Shown piece by piece: positions 52,304 to 61,091 of a stretch of DNA of 64,000 nucleotides. The position numbers and the translations under genes are program-made. The notes below the pieces were generated by a model, which saw nothing but the letters and a program-made list of their open reading frames with translations, made no database searches and had not been told where the DNA came from. This DNA comes from Calditrichia bacterium (GTDB taxonomy: Bacteria > Calditrichota > Calditrichia > RBG-13-44-9 > J075): contig JANQRS010000005.1 in assembly GCA_028284445.1 (NCBI GenBank), forward strand, positions 1 to 64,000. The letters run 5' to 3'. Positions within the stretch are counted from its first letter, which is position 1. Every line of letters starts with the position of its first letter.

Positions 52304-54574
52304 TTAATCGCTCAAGGCCTGCAGTGTTTTGTTGCTGTTGCCAAGTCGTTCACCAAGGATCCTGGCGATGAACTTGTGGAATAGGGCAGCAAGCTTCGGG
52401 GATTCATTTTCCATATCTTTGATCGCTTCACGTGATAAAAACAGCACTTTACATTTCCGGTTTGCAACTACGGCGGCGCTGGCGGGGATGCCCAGGTAAA
52501 CCCCAAGTTCTCCAATGACAGTGCCGGCATTCATGCGCCGTAAGCGAATCGTTCCGTTTTTATCATCTTCGAGTTGGGCGGTTACCTGACCAGTCTCGAG
52601 AATGTAAATACCGGTTGGTGCGGCGCCTTGACGAATTAGATAGTCGCCGGGACGGTAAGTGCGTTCTTCCGTAAATTGGCTAAGCTGTTGCGCCGCCGCC
52701 TGAATTCTTTCAGGCAGTTGAGTGCTGCTTGTGCTGAGCAGATCGGCCAGCAGCAACTGCCCTGTTAAACCGTTGCGGGATCCCGGCTCATCGGATTTGG
52801 CGGCCTTTAGCAATTGCTCCTCAACCCACTCCAGGCCGTGATCAAGATCGGAAAATAAGCGAATAATGCGGGTCTCCGATTCCAGAATACCGCCTTTCCC
52901 AAATCGGCTACGCACCTGCTCGTTGAGTGAAGAAAAGACCAGGCGAAAACCGCGAGTTTCGGCAAGCATCTTCATTTTAGCAAAGCTGTTCAGAGCCGAG
53001 CTGTCGAGGCCGCTGACCAATCTAAAGTCCAGCAGTGCATATTTTAGCGCTTGACGGTCAGGTTCAAAGGCTCGCGCCTTAACCTGGTTGAGCACGTTAT
53101 TTGCCGTGCCGAAGAATATGTAGCCATGTAGTTTCAGGATTAGTGCCTGATCGCCATTCTGCGTCAAGATGCGGCGATTCTTGACGGCGCGATCGACGTT
53201 GCTTCGAAAGTTGGCGCCGGTAAGCTGATGCTTGACAACCTCGATCCGGCTGTAGTTAATCACGAAGAGAACAACGGCAATTAAAACGCCAAGCATCATA
53301 CCACGCAAGAAACCAAAGCCGGCGATAGTTAAGAGAATGAGCACCACAAGGAAATATTCATTCCTCGGTAGTTTAAACCAGGCGACGTAAAGCCAATCCA
53401 CGAGAAAGGTAAGGCCGAGATAAAGTAGAAGGCCGCCGAGCAATGGTTTTGGGAAGTATGCGGCAATCCCGGCACCGGCGAAAAGCGTGATACCGCAAAT
53501 GCCTGCTGAGACAAAGCCAGCAATTCGGCTGCGCGAACCGAGGCGATAGCCAAAAGCTGAGAGGCTGAGAGACATATAACCGACGGCGCTGCTGCCGAAC
53601 CCGGACAGTAAGTTTGCTAATCCTGTCGACTTCAGTTCACGATTGAGATCAACTTCTTGCCTGGCAATAAGTTCGAGGCCACTGGCATTTAGTAAGAGGG
53701 AAATTACGCTGATTAGCACAATCGTTGCAAGGTCGCCGGCCTGGGATATGATCACCGGCCATTCAATGAGCGGAAGGGCTGCCGGGGTGAGCGGATTCCA
53801 GGAAATGCCACTTTCCATTGCCGGTAGTAAAAAGCCAGCGCTGCTCGCTTCGGCTACGGAAGCGCCGCTAATTAAGAGAACAAGATAAAACACGGCGATC
53901 GTCGCCAGGATGAATGACGGCATCATCAGGAAATGCCGGAAGCGACGCATCGCCCAGAACAGGAGAATCGCAAAAAGCAGTCCGGGGATCCAGCGCATCA
54001 GCGCATCTGGCTGCAAAGCCAGGTGAACCTGACCGAGTTTGAGAGGGCGTCCGGACATAATGCCGATGGCGCCCTTCACCAGAATCCAGCCGGTGCCGGC
54101 AAGGAAGCCGCCAACAACAGGATAGGGGATAAAACGAATGAGATTACCAAGGCGAAATTGACCGAGCAAGGTAAGGAAAATGCCGGTCATCAATGAGGTC
54201 AAGGCAATACCGGCGACGATAGTCGTAAAAATCACTTCCGGCGGATGTGTCTTTATCATCATCGCGCCCATCGATGCAGCAATTAGGGCCATAATGGCAG
54301 TTGGTGCATCCTGTGGTGCGGTTACCGTGCCATAGAAGGAGCTGGTAATGGCTACGACAAGACCCATTATAAACGCCCCAAAGAGCATTAAGCCCATACC
54401 TGAGGCCAGGTGATCTGAGAGTTTTCCGGAAAAAATAAGAGCGGCGTAGGCGCTTTGAAAAATAACGATCAGGGTCCCATTAACCAGGCCGGTCGAGAGG
54501 GCGGGCAGCAAGATGTCAGGAGAAAATGAACTGTGGCCGGAACTATGCTCCGTCGGGGAATCGATGGTAGACAT
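52304..54574 (-). CDS. SulP-family anion transporter with STAS and cNMP-binding-like domains
   Basis: About 756 aa from ATG at 54574 (TTG 54586 is also possible). Ten or more membrane helices (~20-435) with SulP features (TAPQDAPTAIMAL, RFIPYPVVGGFLAGTGW), then a STAS domain (~465-580; ALILKLHGYIFFGTANNV, ALLDFRLVSGLDSSALNSF) and a C-terminal cyclic-nucleotide-binding-like domain (~625-735; YLIRQGAAPTGIYILETGQV, GTVIGELGVYLGIPASAAVV). In the phosphate-binding cassette the usual Arg (PRSA) is Ala (PASAA), so nucleotide binding is doubtful. The gene lies 88 nt upstream of the ureide genes on the same strand; it may carry an anion (sulfate, dicarboxylate or a ureide), which is inference. Confidence 0.9.
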   Translation of the reverse strand: MSTIDSPTEHSSGHSSFSPDILLPALSTGLVNGTLIVIFQSAYAALIFSGKLSDHLASGMGLMLFGAFIMGLVVAITSSFYGTVTAPQDAPTAIMALIAASMGAMMIKTHPPEVIFTTIVAGIALTSLMTGIFLTLLGQFRLGNLIRFIPYPVVGGFLAGTGWILVKGAIGIMSGRPLKLGQVHLALQPDALMRWIPGLLFAILLFWAMRRFRHFLMMPSFILATIAVFYLVLLISGASVAEASSAGFLLPAMESGISWNPLTPAALPLIEWPVIISQAGDLATIVLISVISLLLNASGLELIARQEVDLNRELKSTGLANLLSGFGSSAVGYMSLSLSAFGYRLGSRSRIAGFVSAGICGITLFAGAGIAAYFPKPLLGGLLLYLGLTFLVDWLYVAWFKLPRNEYFLVVLILLTIAGFGFLRGMMLGVLIAVVLFVINYSRIEVVKHQLTGANFRSNVDRAVKNRRILTQNGDQALILKLHGYIFFGTANNVLNQVKARAFEPDRQALKYALLDFRLVSGLDSSALNSFAKMKMLAETRGFRLVFSSLNEQVRSRFGKGGILESETRIIRLFSDLDHGLEWVEEQLLKAAKSDEPGSRNGLTGQLLLADLLSTSSTQLPERIQAAAQQLSQFTEERTYRPGDYLIRQGAAPTGIYILETGQVTAQLEDDKNGTIRLRRMNAGTVIGELGVYLGIPASAAVVANRKCKVLFLSREAIKDMENESPKLAALFHKFIARILGERLGNSNKTLQALSD

Positions 54575-54710
54575 GTCAGCTTTCAAACCCCCTGAATTGA
54601 TATGGCCGGACGCATAGTCGTAAGAACAAACTCACCCATAATCATCGGTGATGCTTCGGAGACCATAATACAAAATCCATGGGAAACAAGAAAGCAGATT
54701 TGATAAGGAT

Positions 54711-56204
54711 TTAGTCAATTAGCGTCGCATAATCCTGATAACGGCCCAAAATCTTGTTGACGTAGCCAACCGGCTCTTCACCTCGGCAATATCCGTATTT
54801 GACAATCGGATGATTGAAGTATTTTTCCTGCGATTTTTTCAGGATGTATTCCTCGACGTGGCCGTGCCAGATATTGGGGTCTTTGCCGAACTTACGGGCA
54901 AGATTGCGGGCATCTTCGACATGCCCGGGCCCGGCATTGTAGGAAGCCAGGATAAATTTTAGCTGTTCTGTAGAATCGGGAATATCCCGCCAGTATCGTT
55001 CCAGCCACTTCAGATACTTGGTGCCGGTGGCAATGTTGTCTGCCGGATCATGCACATTCTTAACGCCAAATTCGCGACCTGTGGCCGGCATCAGTTGCAT
55101 CAAGCCCTGGGCGCCTGCCCAGGATTTTGCCTTCGGATCGAACTGAGATTCCTGATAGATTTGTGAAGCCAGCAAACGCCAGTCCCAGTTCAGTTGAGAT
55201 GCTCCTTCTTTGATAAGTTCATCGAAGGGCGAAATCTTGTCTCCGGTCAGCGTAAAAAATTCACTCTCCTGGCGCTGATTGAAGAAACGCTTGTTTTTGT
55301 AATATTTGTCGTAAAGAGTATTGTAAGTTGGCGCCAGCTTGACTTTGCGGATCCAGCGATTGATTTCCTCTTTAAGTGAAGGCGAGTTATGCCTTACGGC
55401 CCAGGCTATTCGCTGCGAAAAACTGACACGCGTGCGGATATCGATGTTTTGCAAATAAGCCGCGTTAATCTTGGCCAGATTCTCGTCTGCGACAGTATAC
55501 TCAATCTCTCCAGTAGAAACCTTGCTGATCAATTCTTCTGTACCAACATCGCCTGGTACCTCAACAATGTCGATGTCGCCGCCAATTTCATCAGACAAGT
55601 TCTGCAAACGATGATAGTAGGAAGACCCTTTGCGGACATGAATCTGTTTCCCGATCAGCTGAACCGGATTGGTGACAAGGCGCTTGTCAATCTGGTGCCG
55701 TTTGAGCTTGCGCCAGTTGTCGGGCAGTTTCTGGACAAGTACCTGCTCTATGAGGGAGTGATGATTGGTAAAATTGACCTTCTCAAGGCGCTCCTTGGTG
55801 ATGGTCATATTATATGCTACGATGTCACCTTTGCCTTCATTTAAGAAGCTGAAAATTTGATCGAGGTTTTGGACGATCACTACTTCAAGCTCAACTTTCA
55901 GATGCTTGGCCAATCGCTGAAGGAGTTCGTATTCAAACCCAAGCGGCGCGCCTTTATAGACGAAGTAGCTGTTGGAATTATAACCGGTAAGTGCGAGAAG
56001 TTTACCACGTTCACGAATCTGACCCAAGTCTATTTCAACCTGTGGTTGTGTGATTTCCCGAAATTCCGGCGTTGGCACATCCGAGGTCGCTTGCTGTACC
56101 GGTTGGTCAGTATTTTCAGATAGAACAGGTTTGGGGGTCGAGTTGTCGCAGCTGCTAAGGCAAAGCAGCATACAAAGACTGGTAAAAGTGATTTTGATTT
56201 TCAT
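54711..56204 (-). CDS. mltF: MltF-like membrane-bound lytic transglycosylase
   Basis: 497 aa from ATG at 56204 (GGAGG upstream; start of the signal sequence). Lipobox LCLSSC gives lipidated Cys19. N-terminal periplasmic binding-protein-3 module (~60-310; GFEYELLQRLAKHLKVELEVV, GKGDIVAYNMTITKERLEKV) followed by an SLT domain with catalytic Glu in SQIYQESQFDPKAKSWAG, then GLMQLMPATGREFGV and ILASYNAGPGHVEDA. Cleaves the MurNAc-GlcNAc link with anhydro product; the binding module regulates activity in Pseudomonas MltF. The upstream histidine kinase gene is on the same strand, 233 nt away. Confidence 0.93.
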   Translation of the reverse strand: MKIKITFTSLCMLLCLSSCDNSTPKPVLSENTDQPVQQATSDVPTPEFREITQPQVEIDLGQIRERGKLLALTGYNSNSYFVYKGAPLGFEYELLQRLAKHLKVELEVVIVQNLDQIFSFLNEGKGDIVAYNMTITKERLEKVNFTNHHSLIEQVLVQKLPDNWRKLKRHQIDKRLVTNPVQLIGKQIHVRKGSSYYHRLQNLSDEIGGDIDIVEVPGDVGTEELISKVSTGEIEYTVADENLAKINAAYLQNIDIRTRVSFSQRIAWAVRHNSPSLKEEINRWIRKVKLAPTYNTLYDKYYKNKRFFNQRQESEFFTLTGDKISPFDELIKEGASQLNWDWRLLASQIYQESQFDPKAKSWAGAQGLMQLMPATGREFGVKNVHDPADNIATGTKYLKWLERYWRDIPDSTEQLKFILASYNAGPGHVEDARNLARKFGKDPNIWHGHVEEYILKKSQEKYFNHPIVKYGYCRGEEPVGYVNKILGRYQDYATLID

Positions 56205-56437
56205 TCTCAAATCCTCCATCTTGATGGCGCTTTGAGATGTAAGGCGCAAAGCAGACCCTGCTGCCGCAATTTTAAATCACATCCCTGCTGTCAAAAAACT
56301 GGTAGAACTTGTCAAATCCACTCCATTATAGCGAGTATTGAGGAAAAAACAAACGCCAACTTCAAGTCAGAATTCTTTTTTTGACGCCCGGCAGATAAGA
56401 GGAGGCGTTATGTCCGAGCCGGCAAATAAGGCGCTTG

Positions 56438-59353
56438 TCACCGGTGCCGGGAGTCATCGTTGACCTTCTGCTGGATGCTCTGAAGCATCCTGGCGAAATC
56501 GGCTTTTTTGATCGGTTTCGACAGATAGTTATCCATACCCGCTTCCAGGCAGCGCTCACGATCACCCTGCATGGCGTTGGCGGTTAAGGCGACAATGTAT
56601 GTATATTCTTCATCGCTAGCTTGCAGTTCGCGAATGGCAGCTGTGGCAGCCAGGCCATCCATTTCCGGCATTTGCATGTCCATCAGGATGAGATCGAATT
56701 TAGAATTACGGCACTGTTCAACTGCCTCCAGGCCGTTGTTGGCTATTGTATAAGAATGACCGTCTTTTTCGAGAAGCCTGCAGGCCAGCTTCTGGTTGAC
56801 AATATTGTCTTCGGCAACAAGAACATGCAGGGGGGAAGCCTGCTCGCGAAGTGAATGACGGGTAATCAGTTTTTTGCCCTGCACCTCGTCTTCAGCAATT
56901 CCGAGAACGGCCAGGATAGATTGTCTTAGCTCCGATAATTTGACTGGTTTACTAATATATCCATTGATGCCGACATCCTTACACTTGCGAGCATCGCCAG
57001 GTGTCGCTGAGGAGGAAAGGAGCAAGAAAGGGGTTGTTTTCGTTGACGGCCTTGCCCGCAGTTTCCGTGCAAGTTCAAAATCGCCACCATTCTGTTTTAG
57101 GGTGTCTGAAAGTATTAGCTTAAATGGAGCGCTCGACTGTTCGGCAGTATTTACAGCTTCTAAGGCCTCATCAATGTTCGCAGCGCAGGTTGGCACCATT
57201 TCCCAGCGGGCCACGATTTCGGCGAAGATAAGGCGATCGATCTCATTTTGATCGACAATCAATACCGGCAAGCCCTGTAAGGCAGTGATATCAATTTCTG
57301 TTTGCCGTTGATTGGCTGCCGTGTCAATGGCTAGCTCCGCAGTGAAATAGAAGCTACTGCCGGGCCCAAGATTGGCATCTTCCGGAAGCCTCCTGGCTTT
57401 TGCCGCCGATAAGACCCGCTGATACACAGTGGCCGGCAATGTTGCCCGTGCGGGACTTTGAACCCAGATTTCTCCATTCATCAGCATGATTAGCTTGTGG
57501 CAGATCGACAGACCCAAGCCGGTTCCGCCGTACACTCTGGTGGTGGAGCCATCTGCTTGTGCAAATTCCTCAAAAATAAGCTTTTGTTTATCCTCTGGTA
57601 TCCCAATACCGGTGTCGCTGACCGAGAAGGTCAACCTTGCTGTGTTTTCTTCGGTAACTTCCTCTAATTCAACATTTATCAGCACTCGGCCCCTGGCTGT
57701 AAACTTGATTGCATTGCTGATCAGATTTACGATGATCTGGCGCAATCTGGTTGGATCACCAACAATGCGAGAAGGAACCTCCGGCGCAACGCGATAAGAT
57801 AGATCGAGTCCTTTTTGATTGGCGCGTAGCGCCAGCGGCTTTAGCGTATCGGCTAGAGTGTCACGCAAGACAAAGGAAATCGGGTCGAGGGAGAGTTTGC
57901 CGGCTTCAATCTTTGAGTAGTCAAGGATATCGTTGATAATTGTTAACAGCGAATCAGCAGATGATTTTACTGTCTGCAGGAAATCTTTTTGCTCCGGGTT
58001 TAGATCTGTTTCGAGCGCCAGCTCCGTCATCCCAATGATACCATTCATAGGTGTTCGAATCTCATGACTCATATTGGCCAAAAATTCGGATTTGTATTTG
58101 CTGGCTTCCGCTAATTGGTCTGCCTGTTGTTGTGTCTCTTGAAGGAGCTGCTCACGTTTACGCCTGGATTGAGCAGAACGAAAGGCAATTGCGATGCTCT
58201 CGCCAATATGTTCTATAAATTCGATTTCGGTTTGCCTGTACTCCTTGAGGCGACCAATTTCCAGAACCCCCAGCGTGTTGCCATCCACGACAAGCGGCAA
58301 GATGGCAACCACTGACGGTGGTGCCTGACCAATTCCGGTTTCAATGTTGTAAAAATCAGGCGGCACATCATGCAAATAAAACGGTTCTTGTCGCTGAGCA
58401 GCTTCACCAATAAGTCCCTGGCCGGGCTTGATCAGCGTAACCGTATCATCGCTGGTCGGTCCCGAAAGCGACGCCATTAGTCGATACGAACCGGAGGCAT
58501 TGGCAACGTAAATCGCACCGATGTGTACATCGAGATACTCGGAAAGAAATGCAAGCGTGCTGCGGGCAATAATTGGTACTTTTTTTTCTCCACGCAGGCG
58601 ATCATTCAGCATCGAGTATCCGGTTTTTAACCAGTTCTGACGACGAGTCTCACGGGCTGCTGCGCGAATGTTGTCAATCATCTCATTTACGGCCCTTCCA
58701 AGCGTGCCGATTTCATCGGTGTTTTTTACTTCAATTCTGACTTTATGATTGCCGGCAGCCACTTGATTTGCAACATCGCGTAGTTCGTGTATCGGCCGGG
58801 ATATCATGTTGCTAAACAAGGCGGAGACCAGCAAACCAACGATGAATACCAGGAGAACAAGGTAGATGGTATGAAGACGGTTTTCTTCAATCTGCAGATA
58901 GATGCGTTCCAGTGAATAGCCGAGGCGGAGTGATCCATAGACGCTGCCTCGAAATTGTATTTGGGCGACTGCATGAAGGGTTTTGTCTTCTTCAATGACG
59001 GCTTCAAATCCAAAGGAATGTTGTTCCGGGATTGAAATGCTGCGGGGATTATAAACGGCAAAATCAATACCGCTGGTATCGAGAAGGCTGATGTAGCTGA
59101 AGTCATTTTGCCGCTTGGCCCAGTCCAGGGCTTCCCCAATTGCCGCAAAATCATCCGATTCCAATGCGATACCAACGCCGAGCGCGATGATATCAGCCGT
59201 TGAAATGACCTTGCTGCGCATCGAGGCAACTGCCTGCTCTTTTAGCTGATTCGGGTAGTATACCAGAGAAAATGCAGAGACGCAGATGAGCAAAAATACA
59301 AAGCTGCTGATGAACTTTATACGTATGGGCAAGCCATAGAAGAATTTCAACAT
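56438..59353 (-). CDS. Hybrid sensor histidine kinase with two receiver domains
   Basis: 971 aa. Two TM segments flank a periplasmic sensor (~35-165), then HAMP (~175-230; [19 protein letters not shown]), GAF (~265-400; [22 protein letters not shown]), HisKA with phospho-His in [16 protein letters not shown], HATPase ([35 protein letters not shown]), REC1 and REC2. The ATPase has an insertion (about [15 protein letters not shown]...) just before its final strand ([12 protein letters not shown]). REC1 is degenerate in the acidic pair (VLIVDQN); REC2 is canonical ([29 protein letters not shown]). Porin and phosphate-binding-like genes lie just upstream, 14 nt from the nearest, so a common operon is likely. 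Confidence 0.93.
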   Translation of the reverse strand: MLKFFYGLPIRIKFISSFVFLLICVSAFSLVYYPNQLKEQAVASMRSKVISTADIIALGVGIALESDDFAAIGEALDWAKRQNDFSYISLLDTSGIDFAVYNPRSISIPEQHSFGFEAVIEEDKTLHAVAQIQFRGSVYGSLRLGYSLERIYLQIEENRLHTIYLVLLVFIVGLLVSALFSNMISRPIHELRDVANQVAAGNHKVRIEVKNTDEIGTLGRAVNEMIDNIRAAARETRRQNWLKTGYSMLNDRLRGEKKVPIIARSTLAFLSEYLDVHIGAIYVANASGSYRLMASLSGPTSDDTVTLIKPGQGLIGEAAQRQEPFYLHDVPPDFYNIETGIGQAPPSVVAILPLVVDGNTLGVLEIGRLKEYRQTEIEFIEHIGESIAIAFRSAQSRRKREQLLQETQQQADQLAEASKYKSEFLANMSHEIRTPMNGIIGMTELALETDLNPEQKDFLQTVKSSADSLLTIINDILDYSKIEAGKLSLDPISFVLRDTLADTLKPLALRANQKGLDLSYRVAPEVPSRIVGDPTRLRQIIVNLISNAIKFTARGRVLINVELEEVTEENTARLTFSVSDTGIGIPEDKQKLIFEEFAQADGSTTRVYGGTGLGLSICHKLIMLMNGEIWVQSPARATLPATVYQRVLSAAKARRLPEDANLGPGSSFYFTAELAIDTAANQRQTEIDITALQGLPVLIVDQNEIDRLIFAEIVARWEMVPTCAANIDEALEAVNTAEQSSAPFKLILSDTLKQNGGDFELARKLRARPSTKTTPFLLLSSSATPGDARKCKDVGINGYISKPVKLSELRQSILAVLGIAEDEVQGKKLITRHSLREQASPLHVLVAEDNIVNQKLACRLLEKDGHSYTIANNGLEAVEQCRNSKFDLILMDMQMPEMDGLAATAAIRELQASDEEYTYIVALTANAMQGDRERCLEAGMDNYLSKPIKKADFARMLQSIQQKVNDDSRHR

Positions 59354-59367
59354 AATGCGGGAATCCT

Positions 59368-59793
59368 CTATGGCTCAACAATAGTGATAATTTTAACGTC
59401 TTCCGTCACTCTTTCAAGGGCGACATATCCGATGGCTCCTTCAGTTTCGGCAACTTTGTCCAGCATCGCCTTCTCATTCTTAACGGCCCTGGGTGGGCGG
59501 CCCTCTCCGGTTAGCTGATAGCGAAGCCAGACCTTGCGAAGTGCAGCAGGCTTCTGATCGATGTAAGCGTAGAAACGTGTCTTGATATCGGTGTCATCTT
59601 TGTAGTTGAAAACGGTTATCTTGCTGCCGTCCTCCCAGCGCTGAAAGGTGAGCGTGTATGCTTTTGTGATAAAATCAGCGTCGACCGAGTCGACGGCGAG
59701 GCCGGCATGGGCAATTATAGCGATTTTTTCTGATTGCGGTTCCTTCATCATGAAGCTAAGGCATATCGCTAATCCTGTAAAAAATAGACGCAT
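59368..59793 (-). CDS. Small PstS-like phosphate-binding-type periplasmic protein
   Basis: 141 aa with a short signal peptide ([19 protein letters not shown]). It resembles the short PBP-like domain proteins of the PstS superfamily: [66 protein letters not shown]. Full PstS is more than twice this length, so this is a minimal module, probably a sensor partner rather than an ABC-transporter component. Start of a short gap (14 nt) to the hybrid kinase; the porin gene lies 35 nt upstream. Together they suggest a sensing operon. The ligand is unknown. Confidence 0.8.
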   Translation of the reverse strand: MRLFFTGLAICLSFMMKEPQSEKIAIIAHAGLAVDSVDADFITKAYTLTFQRWEDGSKITVFNYKDDTDIKTRFYAYIDQKPAALRKVWLRYQLTGEGRPPRAVKNEKAMLDKVAETEGAIGYVALERVTEDVKIITIVEP

Positions 59794-59828
59794 GTTTTCT
59801 CTAATCCTGCTAGTCGGGTCCGGTTTCC

Positions 59829-61013
59829 TTAAAATGAAACGCTGAAAGCCAGAGCAAGTGTATGCTGCTCAAAATTGGTAATAAGGGAAATAGGCACCTG
59901 TTCCGATGCTCTTATAGTCCCGTCAACTATGCTAAAGCGGGCGTATTGAAATTTCAGCAAGATATCGTTGGGACTAAAGGCAAGACCGGCATAGATCCCG
60001 GACATCCCCTTGTCCATGCTGGGAAAAAAATCATCCTGCAACCATGTGTAGCTGCCGTATAAGAGCCATTTCTCGCTGAGTTGCGCACTCAGCGTTCCAT
60101 ACAGGAAGGTTTTGTCAAGACTCAGTTCGGGGTGATCGAGATCGTGTAGAACTCGAATTAATTCGCTTTCCAGCGTAAATCGACCGGCTGTTATCGCCAA
60201 ATCAGAACCAAGCCGAAATCGAGGAACCGCTCCCAGTCCGATCGGGATTTGATTGTCCTTATCAAAACTTGTTGATAGCCCAGCGGTTATATGATGACTT
60301 TTCACACCTACCCGTCCGCCGACGAGCACATTGGTAGTTGTATCGGCGCCTGCAGAAATAGTCACTTCCGGATCATCGTTGATAAAATCATCTTCGGCAT
60401 TGCCCAGATAAAGGGCATAATCGTACTGCAGGTCACCGGATATGAACAGACCGTACACCTGGAAATAGGCGCGCTGCGGCAGGAAGTCCCGGTTCATTGG
60501 CATCAAGTCCTCGATCGATGCTTCGTAGACCAGGGGACGAATGACATATGGAAGAAACGGCATTCTATTTTTGACCTCATTCATTGCGTTAAAACGAGGT
60601 ATCATGAGTCCGGCCTTGATGTTTAACGATCGATGATGGAAATATTTGACCCAAGCCTCTTCCAGGCTGAATGAACCCCAGCCATCATTTGAGGAAAAGT
60701 CATTCGTTACTTCGAAATTGACCCATGCTGTAAGTTTCGACGATAATTCACGTCTTAGAAACAAATTTAACTGTTGAATATTAAATGTGAGGCGCTGATG
60801 CTCGTAGCGGCGATTCAGCCCAAAAAAAGGGTTGGTGTAAGATTCTTGTCTATCAACGAAAAAGTAATTAGCTTGAAAAAAACCGAAAACCTCCAAAGGC
60901 TCTTCCGCTCCGCAAGGGTTTATCAAAATCGTCAGCAGGATCATCGGTGCCAATGATCGCCTTGCGAGGCTTATTGCGTCTGCCATAATTTTGTACCAGT
61001 TCATAGCAGACAT
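59829..61013 (-). CDS. Outer-membrane porin-like beta-barrel protein
   Basis: 394 aa, of which the N-terminal region (SLARRSLAPMILLTILINPCG) is a signal peptide; starts at 61013, 61004 and 60986 are all in frame without clear ribosome-binding sites. After ~35 residues the sequence consists of alternating amphipathic strands (VFGFFQANYFFVDRQ, RLTFNIQQLNLFLRR, KLTAWVNFEVTNDF, YFQVYGLFISGDLQYDYALY, LLYGSYTWLQDDFF) and ends in a terminal Phe (FSVSF), the outer-membrane signature. It resembles phosphate-selective OprO/P-type porins. First gene of the minus-strand cluster with the PstS-like protein and the hybrid kinase. Confidence 0.85.
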   Translation of the reverse strand: MSAMNWYKIMADAISLARRSLAPMILLTILINPCGAEEPLEVFGFFQANYFFVDRQESYTNPFFGLNRRYEHQRLTFNIQQLNLFLRRELSSKLTAWVNFEVTNDFSSNDGWGSFSLEEAWVKYFHHRSLNIKAGLMIPRFNAMNEVKNRMPFLPYVIRPLVYEASIEDLMPMNRDFLPQRAYFQVYGLFISGDLQYDYALYLGNAEDDFINDDPEVTISAGADTTTNVLVGGRVGVKSHHITAGLSTSFDKDNQIPIGLGAVPRFRLGSDLAITAGRFTLESELIRVLHDLDHPELSLDKTFLYGTLSAQLSEKWLLYGSYTWLQDDFFPSMDKGMSGIYAGLAFSPNDILLKFQYARFSIVDGTIRASEQVPISLITNFEQHTLALAFSVSF

Positions 61014-61091
61014 AGTCGATCATCATGAAGAAATGCTTAGAAGAAGAGCTGAATGTTCAAAGAACAGTGATTCCCCTGTACTCTGAACGTG

